Assembly (NCBI GenBank): GCA_027067035.1
Contig: JAMOMO010000287.1
Location: forward strand, 1 to 9,345
DNA length: 9,345 nt
Reading direction: 5' to 3'
From: Desulfobulbaceae bacterium
GTDB taxonomy: Bacteria > Desulfobacterota > Desulfobulbia > Desulfobulbales > Desulfocapsaceae
Both the position numbers and the translations under genes were made by a program. Shown piece by piece: positions 1 through 6,751 of this stretch; the first letter of the stretch is position 1, and every line of letters starts with the position of its first letter. Under the pieces are notes generated by a model. It was given only the letters and a program-made list of their open reading frames with translations, was not told the origin of the DNA and searched no databases.

Positions 1-254
1 TCACCATACGGATTTTCGGAACAGGCTGTATTACCTGCAACAGCCTGCGTGATGCTGTCATAGATGCCATGATGAAGGCGGATCTTGCAGCTGACATTGA
101 CATGGTCCATGAGCCGGATGAAATCGGACGGCACGGCATCACCGCCACTCCTGCACTTATGATAAACGGGGAGGTGAAGATTGCGGGTATCCACCCGACA
201 CCGGTGCAACTTGAGGAATGGCTCCTGGAGGCCGGAGCCGTGCAGCATGGCTGA
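1..254 (+). CDS. Small redox-active thioredoxin-fold protein (Thioredoxin_3 type), 5' partial
   Basis: The reading frame is open from base 3 to the TGA at 252-254, giving 83 visible residues; only a few N-terminal residues should be missing, because family members (MTH895/TM0996-like, PF13192) are about 75-90 residues. Visible are a first beta strand ending in the redox motif Cys-Ile-Thr-Cys (visible residues 9-12), a helix, and the cis-proline loop TPALMINGEVK, which is the thioredoxin-fold signature opposite the active site. These proteins are small cytosolic dithiol/disulfide proteins of mostly unsettled role. No signal peptide can be judged because the start is outside the window. The stop overlaps the start of the dihydrouridine synthase gene by 8 bases, so the two are probably co-translated. 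An internal ATG at 69 would remove the CxxC motif and is not the true start. The fold call is confident; the cellular role is unknown. Confidence 0.85.
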   Translation, partial: TIRIFGTGCITCNSLRDAVIDAMMKADLAADIDMVHEPDEIGRHGITATPALMINGEVKIAGIHPTPVQLEEWLLEAGAVQHG

Positions 255-1188
255 GCAGACAGAACTGATTCTGGCCCCCATCCGTGGAATAACAGACTGC
301 TCTTTCCGTACACTTTTTCAACGGCATTTCCCCGGTTTCAGCTCGGCCCTGGCCCCGTTTATCAACCCGCAGCGCCGCTCCTCCTTTCAGGAAAAACAGC
401 TCAGAGATGTGCTGCCGGAGAACAACAGCGCCCTGCCCGTTGTCCCCCAGCTGCTCCACACCGATCCCGAAGACTTCCTTTTTCTGGCAGGCCGCCTGCA
501 GGAACTCGGCTACCGGGAAGTCAACTGGAATCTTGGCTGCCCGGCTCCAATGGTCACAAAGAAACAGAAGGGCTCGGGCCTCCTCCCCTTTCCGGAAAAG
601 ATCCTCTCCTTCCTCGATAGAGTAGTTCCGGAGATAGGGATCCGACTCTCAATAAAGACCCGTCTTGGCTACCATGATCCACGTGAGCTCCTGCACCTTC
701 TGCCACAGCTCGACCAGTACCCTCTCTCTGAGATAATCATCCACGGACGACTGGGATCGCAGATGTATCGGGGCGAGACCGACAGGGAAGGATTTGCCAG
801 GTGCCTGCAGCACAGCAGGCATGGCATCGTCTACAACGGCGATATCACAACACAGGAAATTTTTTCTGAGCTGCAGCAGCAGTTCCCGACGGTGAAGAGA
901 TGGATGATCGGCAGAGGGGCCCTGGCAGATCCCTTTCTTGCCGCTGATATCCGGGGCATGGAAGTCACAGACAGACAGCAGTGTCTGAAATCATTTCACG
1001 ATGAACTCTACAGCTGCTACGCAGAGCTCCTCGATGGTCCGGCCCATCTGCTGGGACGAATGAAACAGCTCTGGGTCCATCTCTGTGCCTTTTTTCCGCC
1101 GGAACAGAAAACCTGGAAGATGATTAAAAAGTGCAGAACAAAGGAAAAATATCAGCGCGTAGTGGAGAGCCTTTTTTCGCAAACCTGA
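247..1188 (+). CDS. tRNA-dihydrouridine synthase (Dus family)
   Basis: This is a flavin enzyme that reduces specific uridines in the D-loop of tRNA to dihydrouridine, using NADPH, in the cytosol. The 313-residue product has the usual length. The N-terminal TIM barrel starts with LAPIRGITD (residues 8-16), the FMN phosphate/substrate region. NLGCP at 95-99 carries the catalytic cysteine Cys98, followed by KKQKGSGLL. KTR at 137-139 gives the flavin-contacting lysine, and IHGR (165-168), NGD (197-199) and GRGAL (222-226) complete the FMN site. RMKQLW near 271-276 starts the C-terminal helical tRNA-binding domain. The ATG at 247 was chosen over an upstream in-frame GTG at 181 because the family begins just before LAPIRG and GGAG lies at 234-237, nine bases ahead. 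It overlaps the thioredoxin-like gene by 8 bases. The DusA/B/C subfamily is not clear, so no symbol is given; the KGSGLL segment lacks the extra Gly/Ala common in DusA-C. Confidence 0.93.
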   Translation: MAEQTELILAPIRGITDCSFRTLFQRHFPGFSSALAPFINPQRRSSFQEKQLRDVLPENNSALPVVPQLLHTDPEDFLFLAGRLQELGYREVNWNLGCPAPMVTKKQKGSGLLPFPEKILSFLDRVVPEIGIRLSIKTRLGYHDPRELLHLLPQLDQYPLSEIIIHGRLGSQMYRGETDREGFARCLQHSRHGIVYNGDITTQEIFSELQQQFPTVKRWMIGRGALADPFLAADIRGMEVTDRQQCLKSFHDELYSCYAELLDGPAHLLGRMKQLWVHLCAFFPPEQKTWKMIKKCRTKEKYQRVVESLFSQT

Positions 1189-1221
1189 ATCCGCGAGCAG
1201 GAGCAGAACAAAAGAAGGAAC
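1189..1221. other. Short convergent intergenic gap, no clear terminator
   Basis: Only 33 bases separate the stop of the plus-strand dihydrouridine synthase gene from the stop of the minus-strand nucleotidyltransferase gene. No stem-loop with a flanking T-run was seen. A run of six T at 1172-1177 lies inside the end of the plus-strand gene but has no convincing GC-rich hairpin before it. Transcripts from both sides may therefore run into each other, or end by factor-dependent termination. Confidence 0.5.
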
Positions 1222-2106
1222 CTAGACCAGCAGTGAATCTGCGTAGTCCCCTCCAGATTCCATTTGTGCGCCATCCCAGACCACACAGCGTTTCAGGCTG
1301 AGCTGTCCGGGGATCTGAACGTCCCCCACACAGCACCAGTCGTAAAAGTCCACAGAACCCTCAGGCACTGGACTGTTACAGACAAAAGGACCGTTGGGGA
1401 CGGTTGCAAACTCCGGCCACAGCGGAATCTCTTTTTTCAACAACCGGCCATGCAGATCAAGATAATCCTGCACGGTCCCCATATCTGTCCAGGAACACCC
1501 ATCCACCGACTGCGCTGCAATGGCCGCCGGATCACTCTCAATAAGATCCCGGTACCGATCAATGATGGAATATTTCCTGCCCGGCGGGATCTTTTCAAGC
1601 ACCTCCGGATCAAGCACATGAAGTCCGGTGAAGGCCATGGTGCCGGATGCACCTTCTTCAGCCCCAAAACCCGTTACATGTCCATCGGTCACCACAAGCT
1701 TGTTGAAACGCGGACAGTCATGCATGGCCATGGTCACAGCTGAATGGTTTGCACAATGAACCCGGTAGAGTCCGGCCGTGTCCACGCTGTGATAAATATC
1801 CCCGTTACTGACAAAAAGCGGTTCATCGCGCAACTGATCCAGTGCCAGACGCAGTCCGCCACCTGTCCCCAGCACAGTGTCCTCCTGCTGTACAGTCACT
1901 CCGGAAATACCATCAAGTGCCTCAATGATCTGTTCCTTCAGATAGTGACAGTTGACAATAATATGATCAAAACCTGCCGCTTTCAGATGGCGGACAGTGA
2001 GCAGCAGAAGCGGCTCGTTCAGGAGAGGAAAAAGCGGTTTGGGACGCCGCTCTGTGTAGGGAAGAAGCCGGGTACCAAATCCGGCGGCCAGTATCATTGC
2101 CTGCAT
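1222..2106 (-). CDS. Sugar-1-phosphate nucleotidyltransferase (NTP_transferase family, MurU/ManC-like)
   Basis: This enzyme should transfer a nucleotide from an NTP to a sugar-1-phosphate, giving an NDP-sugar and pyrophosphate in the cytosol. The 294-residue product opens with MILAAGFGTRLLPYT (residues 4-18), the glycine-rich nucleotide-binding signature, then RPKPLFPL (21-28) with the conserved lysine. LGTGGGLRLAL (79-89) contacts the base, NGD (101-103) holds the metal-binding aspartate, and WTDMGTVQDYL (206-216) is the sugar-site motif. The core resembles N-acetylmuramate-1-phosphate uridylyltransferase MurU and mannose-1-phosphate guanylyltransferases. It has about 70 extra C-terminal residues with a short beta-helix-like character, which plain MurU lacks, so the substrate is uncertain. 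The ATG at 2106 is preferred to an upstream in-frame start at 2151, which would overlap the kinase gene, because AAGGAA lies just ahead of it and the signature follows at once. It is last in the minus-strand run, 19 bases after the kinase gene. Confidence 0.88.
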   Translation of the reverse strand: MQAMILAAGFGTRLLPYTERRPKPLFPLLNEPLLLLTVRHLKAAGFDHIIVNCHYLKEQIIEALDGISGVTVQQEDTVLGTGGGLRLALDQLRDEPLFVSNGDIYHSVDTAGLYRVHCANHSAVTMAMHDCPRFNKLVVTDGHVTGFGAEEGASGTMAFTGLHVLDPEVLEKIPPGRKYSIIDRYRDLIESDPAAIAAQSVDGCSWTDMGTVQDYLDLHGRLLKKEIPLWPEFATVPNGPFVCNSPVPEGSVDFYDWCCVGDVQIPGQLSLKRCVVWDGAQMESGGDYADSLLV

Positions 2107-2110
2107 CGGG

Positions 2111-2116
2111 TTCCTT
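2111..2116 (-). promoter_or_regulatory. Ribosome binding site of the nucleotidyltransferase gene
   Basis: AAGGAA on the minus strand, four bases before the ATG at 2106. It supports that start over the longer reading frame that would begin at 2151 inside the kinase gene. Confidence 0.6.
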
Positions 2117-2125
2117 GTAAATGGT

Positions 2126-3934
2126 TCAGACTCTGTGTAATGCCGCGTCAACTGCTCCGGCGAGCTGTTTCAATGTATAGGGTTTTTTCAGCAGATCCGC
2201 CACCCCGAGTTCCTGTGCCCTGGCTATCTCATCATGCGCTGCATAGCCTGTCACAATCAGGGCCTTTTGTCCGGGATTAACCTGGATAATCTGCTCATAG
2301 GTCTCCCGGCCGTTCATTCCGGGGTCCATAATCATATCGAGTATCACCAGATCCACCTTTGAATGACGAAGGTATTCCACAGCTTCCTCACCACTGCCGA
2401 CCACATCCACGCTGTACTCAAGAAACCCAAGGAACTCACAACCGATTTCACGCTGCTGAGCCTCATCGTCAACCAGAAGGATCCGGTTCTGTTCACTCCG
2501 ACAGGTCACATATGTACCACTGTCAGATACTTCCTGAGGACTCCTCTCAAGGGAGATCTCCGCCGGAAAATAGAGTGTAAAGGAAGTTCCCTTTTCAGAA
2601 GATTTGATGTCTATGGCACCGTTATGATCCACCACGGTATTCCACACCACCGTAAGCCCAAGCCCTGTTCCACTGCGCCCCATGGTTTTTCTGGTATAAA
2701 AGGGTTCAAAAATGTGCTCCTTCTGTTCCGGGGAGATGCCGGGACCGGTATCGCTGACACGTATCCATGCATAAGGACCGGGTACAAGGTTCAAGGCCTG
2801 TGCATCCTGCTCGCCAAGGTTCTCCTGACCGGTACTGATGGTCACGGCGCCATCGTCGTGTTCTATGGCCTCATGGGCATTAAACATGAGATTCATGACA
2901 CTCTTCTGGATATGAATTTCAGAGGCCAGAACCAGTACTTTCTGCCGTGAAAACTGTGAGATGACAAAGACTTCCGGAAAGCGTTGCTGCAGGACCTGAT
3001 ATTCCGGGGACTTCAGAAAATCTTCGGCCAGGCCGTTCAGATCCAGAATTTCCCGTTGACTGGCCACTCCCCTGGCAACAGTAAGAAGATCAGCAACCAC
3101 AGCCGCTGCCCGGATACCGGCATCATGCATTGTCTGCACATGGCCTCTCAGGGGAGAATCATCGGGAAGGAGGTGAAGCAGTAACTCTGGATAGCTCACA
3201 ATTCCCGACAAGATATTATTCAGATCATGGGCAACCCCACCGGCAAGAAGCCCGATGGCCTCCATCTTTTTTGCCTGATTCCGCGTCTCTTCCCATCTTT
3301 TCCGTCTGGTGACATCATGGATGATACTGAACTGGGCCGGAGCTCCGCGCCACACAATCTGGGTGGTGCTGAGCTGCAGCCATTTTATTTTCTCATCTTT
3401 TGTCACTATCTGAAACGGCTGATCCGTAATGGGCTGCTCACCCAGCACGGCCCTGCTGTACCAGTCCATCACCATCCCCCTGTCATCAGGATGAACCAGT
3501 TCGGTGAAGACCATGCGCGTTAACTCCTCTTGCGGATATCCTGTTATTTCCAGAAATTTCGGGTTGGGGATCTCAAATACCCCGTTCTGAACAACGCAGG
3601 TTCCCACATTGGCATGGTCCATGAGGTACTGATACCTCTTTTCACTCTCAACAAGGGCCGAAGACACCTTCTCATTTCGTTTGCCAAGTTCTATGAGCAG
3701 GGTTCCGCTGAACAGGAGGAGACAAAGAACCCCGAGCCGGGAGCCTGTCTGGTAGGGAGAGACCTTGAGGACGAAGGTGTCGAAAAAAGAACTGGGAACC
3801 ATAAAGAGCAGGGAGTTCAGGTTCCGTTCATAGGAGAGATAGGACCAGGCGGAATCAAAACACCAGTAGAGGACAATGATAAACAGCAGCAGGCTGTAAA
3901 AAAACCATCTGGATTTCAGAAATCTACTACTCAT
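2126..3934 (-). CDS. Membrane hybrid sensor histidine kinase (PAS - HisKA - HATPase - receiver)
   Basis: This is an inner-membrane two-component sensor of 602 residues. A first membrane segment at about 9-29 and a second at about 68-83 enclose a periplasmic loop of only about 35-40 residues. A short coiled linker leads to one PAS domain (about 95-208). The H-box VAHDLNN has the phospho-accepting His236. The ATPase domain shows the N-box around Asn352, the DTGPG box at 395-399, the FEPFYT F-box and the GRSGTGLGL box at 419-427. A C-terminal receiver (about 485-602) has the acidic pair Asp489/Asp490, phospho-acceptor Asp533, Thr562 and Lys584. No DNA-binding or other output domain is present, so the signal probably passes to a separate protein not seen here. 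The ATG at 3934 was chosen because the first membrane helix follows at once, although its ribosome site is weak. An upstream ATG at 3982 has GGAGG only two bases away and would add 16 residues. It overlaps the binding-protein gene by 8 bases. Confidence 0.93.
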   Translation of the reverse strand: MSSRFLKSRWFFYSLLLFIIVLYWCFDSAWSYLSYERNLNSLLFMVPSSFFDTFVLKVSPYQTGSRLGVLCLLLFSGTLLIELGKRNEKVSSALVESEKRYQYLMDHANVGTCVVQNGVFEIPNPKFLEITGYPQEELTRMVFTELVHPDDRGMVMDWYSRAVLGEQPITDQPFQIVTKDEKIKWLQLSTTQIVWRGAPAQFSIIHDVTRRKRWEETRNQAKKMEAIGLLAGGVAHDLNNILSGIVSYPELLLHLLPDDSPLRGHVQTMHDAGIRAAAVVADLLTVARGVASQREILDLNGLAEDFLKSPEYQVLQQRFPEVFVISQFSRQKVLVLASEIHIQKSVMNLMFNAHEAIEHDDGAVTISTGQENLGEQDAQALNLVPGPYAWIRVSDTGPGISPEQKEHIFEPFYTRKTMGRSGTGLGLTVVWNTVVDHNGAIDIKSSEKGTSFTLYFPAEISLERSPQEVSDSGTYVTCRSEQNRILLVDDEAQQREIGCEFLGFLEYSVDVVGSGEEAVEYLRHSKVDLVILDMIMDPGMNGRETYEQIIQVNPGQKALIVTGYAAHDEIARAQELGVADLLKKPYTLKQLAGAVDAALHRV

Positions 3935-5072
3935 AGATACCACGGGCAATTGTAACAATGCTTTGCGGTATATCAAAACCAATGGCCTCCGCCGTACTGC
4001 GGTTTATGGAAATGAGAAAAGGCAATTCCATAACCTGAGCCAGATCCCTTGGCCGGGTACCACTCAACACTTTTATTATATTAGCGGCATAATGCCTTCC
4101 ATGAAGCTCATAGGAAGCTTCAGCAGAAGCCCCCAGCAGAATACCCTTCTTCACATGATCACTGCCGAAAAATGAATAGGAATAGATTTTCTCTTTCTTA
4201 AAAAGGGCTGCAAGGGCATCAATTTCCTCATCGGCACAGAGCAGTGCTGTGATAAAAACGGCGTCAGAGTCTGCAGCAAGCTCACGATAGCAGGAGAGAC
4301 ACGACTCCCGGCTCTTTTCCCGGTCATCAGTTGTATCGAGCACCTCACAGCGCTTGAGTTCAAAGCCCTGATCAGCTGCAACTTTCTCCACTGTTTCCAT
4401 ATATGAATAACGCAGCCCCTCATCGGTATTTTCATAGGCAACTCCGAGTTTCCCAAACCCGGTGACCCGATGAAACATCCGCAGCTGCCGCTCTGAAAAC
4501 GTCGGATCAAGGAACACATTGACATGGTCAAAACCTGAGTCCTCTGCACTCTTTATGATACCTGTTTTTTCAAAACCGGAGGCACTCATCACAAGGGTCG
4601 GAACGGAATGGCGATCATTGACAAGATCTTCACCGGCCCAGGTCCCCATGGCAAGCAGCAGATCCACCTCACCCGCCTCGAGCTTTGCCTGCAGTTCCCG
4701 GCGTATTCGCCCCCGTTTTTCGCTGTTCCAGGATGCGGAATAGCCATTTTCCGGGAGAAACTCAAGGTATCCGCTTTCGGCCTCATCACAGAGCCAGTCC
4801 CAGTAGGGGGGCTCTGTTTCAAGCGCGGACGGGGGCAGTGCAGCCTCATCAATCCAGCCCTTGCGCATCAGCTCTTTTATGATCTCTTTCTGGATATTAG
4901 TGTAAAACGGGATCGGCCCCCCCTGATAATAGGCAACACGCCACTTTTTCCCGTCATTGAGTCCCGGAGACTCTTCATCAGCCGCCAATGCAGCACCACA
5001 GAACAACAGACAGCAGAGAGACACCGGCAGGAGCACTGCAAGGAAGCGGTGAATTTTTGTGAGCTTAATCAT
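3927..5072 (-). CDS. Periplasmic substrate-binding protein (ABC_sub_bind / PF04392, TrpX-like)
   Basis: This is a predicted secreted ligand-binding protein of 381 residues. Residues 1-30 form a signal peptide: KLTKIHR, a hydrophobic core, then ALA before AD. The cysteine at 25 follows Phe and does not make a good lipobox, so a soluble periplasmic form is likelier than a lipoprotein. The fold is a two-lobed binding protein: the first lobe begins at WRVAYYQ (44-50), and the second carries the best family match, LGASAEASYEL (313-323), then the pattern KVLSGTRPRDL (334-344) and ISINRSTAEAIGFDIP (354-369). Family members bind small molecules such as amino acids and usually sit with an ABC permease and ATPase; neither is in this window. 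Instead the gene overlaps a sensor kinase. A Cys-Leu-Ser-Cys pair lies at 258-261. The ATG at 5072 was chosen because the signal peptide starts there; there is no clear ribosome site. The ligand is unknown. Confidence 0.88.
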   Translation of the reverse strand: MIKLTKIHRFLAVLLPVSLCCLLFCGAALAADEESPGLNDGKKWRVAYYQGGPIPFYTNIQKEIIKELMRKGWIDEAALPPSALETEPPYWDWLCDEAESGYLEFLPENGYSASWNSEKRGRIRRELQAKLEAGEVDLLLAMGTWAGEDLVNDRHSVPTLVMSASGFEKTGIIKSAEDSGFDHVNVFLDPTFSERQLRMFHRVTGFGKLGVAYENTDEGLRYSYMETVEKVAADQGFELKRCEVLDTTDDREKSRESCLSCYRELAADSDAVFITALLCADEEIDALAALFKKEKIYSYSFFGSDHVKKGILLGASAEASYELHGRHYAANIIKVLSGTRPRDLAQVMELPFLISINRSTAEAIGFDIPQSIVTIARGIYE

Positions 5073-5091
5073 AAGAGACTGTTCTGAGAGC

Positions 5092-5934
5092 TCAATAATC
5101 AAGGCTGCCGTCAGGATTTTCCCTGACACCCACCACCACAAGACCGGCAGCATCAGCGGCCCGGATCATGGCATCGGGATCAAAGAGGAGGGACTGGCCC
5201 GCTTCAACGGCAAGGACCGCGCCATCAACAGAAGCCAGTGTCTCAATGGTCTTCACTCCGGTTGCAGGAAGGTCAAAACGGAAATCCTGTCCCGGTTTTC
5301 TCACCTTGACAACCACTGCTTTTTCCCGTGCCAGTGCACCACCGCGGGCAATGGTCGCATCGGTGCCCTCAATGGCCTCGACGGCCACCACAGAACAGTT
5401 ACGAACCACAACACACTGACCGATATCCATGGCCCCGATGGCCCTGGCATTCTTCCAGCCGAATTCAATATCCAGGCGCTGATTCTTATCGGGTTTTTTC
5501 CGTGTCAGTACGCCAAATGGAAAGAGGAGATGCTGCAGATAGAGAGTGGATTCCAGGACCTTCACCCCCTCCTTTTCAAGTACTCCGGCAACTGCCCGTA
5601 AAATCGCATCATCCTGTTTGACATCAATCTTATTCCAGAGAGTCAGGCCCTTCATATCAGGGAGAATATCCCTGAAAATCCGGGTCTTGGTGATGGCCCC
5701 CACAAAGACGGTTTCTCCCACGCCGCTTCTGTGAAAAAACTTTATTATCTTCCCCAGCTGCCCGAGCTTTACCCAGCAACACTCATCTGCCGCATCAGCC
5801 ACTTCAGGGGATGTCTCATTGTGGTGGGCAATGACCACTGTCTTTCGGCCGGCCTTCTTCGCTGCCTCTATGAAAAGGAGGGGAAACTGGCCGGACCCGG
5901 CAATGATGCCTATCTTCTCTGCATCTGGCGCCAT
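5092..5934 (-). CDS. lpxI: UDP-2,3-diacylglucosamine pyrophosphatase LpxI
   Basis: LpxI hydrolyses UDP-2,3-diacylglucosamine to 2,3-diacylglucosamine-1-phosphate (lipid X) and UMP, the fourth step of lipid A synthesis, in the cytosol at the inner membrane. It is unrelated to LpxH, which does the same step in E. coli by attacking a different phosphorus. The 280-residue protein has the normal length of about 270-285. The N-terminal domain begins with IGIIAGSGQFPLL (residues 8-20), and the C-terminal DUF1009 domain has EGTDATIARGG (189-199); Asp192 lines up with the aspartate known to be essential in Caulobacter LpxI (Asp225). The ATG at 5934 is preferred over an in-frame GTG at 5943 because AAGGGGTGA lies five bases ahead of it, while the GTG would sit inside that site. 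It starts 5 bases after lpxA stops. LpxB would be expected next but is not found. Confidence 0.95.
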   Translation of the reverse strand: MAPDAEKIGIIAGSGQFPLLFIEAAKKAGRKTVVIAHHNETSPEVADAADECCWVKLGQLGKIIKFFHRSGVGETVFVGAITKTRIFRDILPDMKGLTLWNKIDVKQDDAILRAVAGVLEKEGVKVLESTLYLQHLLFPFGVLTRKKPDKNQRLDIEFGWKNARAIGAMDIGQCVVVRNCSVVAVEAIEGTDATIARGGALAREKAVVVKVRKPGQDFRFDLPATGVKTIETLASVDGAVLAVEAGQSLLFDPDAMIRAADAAGLVVVGVRENPDGSLDY

Positions 5935-5939
5935 GACAC

Positions 5940-5948
5940 TCACCCCTT
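5940..5948 (-). promoter_or_regulatory. Strong ribosome binding site of lpxI, containing the lpxA stop codon
   Basis: AAGGGGTGA on the minus strand, close to the full anti-Shine-Dalgarno complement, five bases before the ATG at 5934. The last three bases, TGA, are the lpxA stop codon, so a ribosome ending lpxA covers the lpxI start site. This decides the lpxI start. Confidence 0.7.
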
Positions 5949-6737
5949 CTTCACACGCTTAACCACACCACGTTTGGAACTCCGGATAAAGGCAAGCAGC
6001 TCCGCAACCTCTCTGCACTCTCCCAGTTCCTGCTCCGCCCTGGCCAGTGCTTCATCGTGGAGAAGCTCCGGTGAGTGAAAAAGTATGCGATAGGCGGCAT
6101 CAATCATCTTAATGGTCTTGCGATCCATGCCGTTACGACGCAGGCCGACCTTGTTGAGACCGGAAATCCGCATCTGCCCACGCTCGCCCGTAACCATGGC
6201 ATAGGGCGGCACATCCTTACTCACGGCAGAGCCGCCACCTATAAAGGCAAATGTACCGATCCGGGAAAACTGATGTGTCCCGGTGAGCCCGCCCACTGTG
6301 GCCCTGGCCCCGACTTCAGTGTGACCACTCAAGTGGGCGGCATTGACGATGATCACATGGTCTTCAATGATACAGTCATGACCGATATGGGCATATGCCA
6401 TAACCATACAGCTGTTCCCTATACGGGTTTTTCCGCCTCCCTTAACGGTGCCGCGGTGGATGGAGGCATACTCCCGGATCAGGTTATCATTTCCCATGAT
6501 CAGCTCAGTGGCCTCACCCCTGTAACTGAGATCCTGTGGTGCTCCGCCAAGGGCTGCAAAGGAATCTATGGTATTGTTTTCACCGATGGTTGAAGGGCCT
6601 GAGATACGAACATGGGTGGCCACGGTTGTACCGGCCCCGATCTTCACCCCATCTTCAATGACGCTGAAGGGACCAACCGTGACACTCTCATGCAGCTCCG
6701 CCTTTTCCGATACTATTGCTGATGGATGAATATTCAT
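5940..6737 (-). CDS. lpxA: UDP-N-acetylglucosamine 3-O-acyltransferase LpxA
   Basis: LpxA moves a 3-hydroxyacyl chain from ACP to the 3-OH of UDP-GlcNAc, the first step of lipid A synthesis, as a cytosolic trimer. The 265-residue product matches the usual 255-270. From NIHPSAIV (2-9) on it is a left-handed beta helix of hexapeptide repeats. AHIGHDC carries His117 and the catalytic base His120 (E. coli His125). GTHQF (153-157) and DVPPYAM (175-181) are family hallmarks, and a C-terminal helical domain ends with SSKRGVV, like the E. coli SxRGL tail. At the position of the E. coli acyl-length ruler Gly173 this protein also has glycine (Gly168), which suggests a long chain such as C14. The ATG at 6737 is preferred over the GTG at 6749, which overlaps the fabZ stop, because GGGTGA lies eight bases ahead and family members begin at this point. 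Confidence 0.97.
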   Translation of the reverse strand: MNIHPSAIVSEKAELHESVTVGPFSVIEDGVKIGAGTTVATHVRISGPSTIGENNTIDSFAALGGAPQDLSYRGEATELIMGNDNLIREYASIHRGTVKGGGKTRIGNSCMVMAYAHIGHDCIIEDHVIIVNAAHLSGHTEVGARATVGGLTGTHQFSRIGTFAFIGGGSAVSKDVPPYAMVTGERGQMRISGLNKVGLRRNGMDRKTIKMIDAAYRILFHSPELLHDEALARAEQELGECREVAELLAFIRSSKRGVVKRVKKG

Positions 6738-6745
6738 TGCCTGTG

Positions 6746-6751
6746 TCACCC
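6746..6751 (-). promoter_or_regulatory. Ribosome binding site of lpxA, containing the fabZ stop codon
   Basis: GGGTGA on the minus strand, eight bases before the ATG at 6737. Its TGA (6748-6746) is the fabZ stop codon. It argues for the ATG at 6737 rather than the GTG at 6749. Confidence 0.55.

Noticed and set aside
1165..1190. Possible terminator with a T-run at the end of the dihydrouridine synthase gene
   Set aside because: The T-run lies within the coding sequence and no stable GC-rich stem precedes it.
1744..2280. Plus-strand reading frame of 178 codons across the nucleotidyltransferase-kinase junction
   Set aside because: It runs opposite two well-supported genes and has low-complexity, unlikely protein composition.
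4995..5000. Lipoprotein signal at Cys25 of the binding protein
   Set aside because: The residue before the cysteine is Phe, which does not suit signal peptidase II; a normal ALA cleavage site follows.
5073..5153. Longer N-terminus of the binding protein starting at 5153
   Set aside because: It would overlap lpxI by over 60 bases and place 27 residues before an otherwise normal signal peptide.
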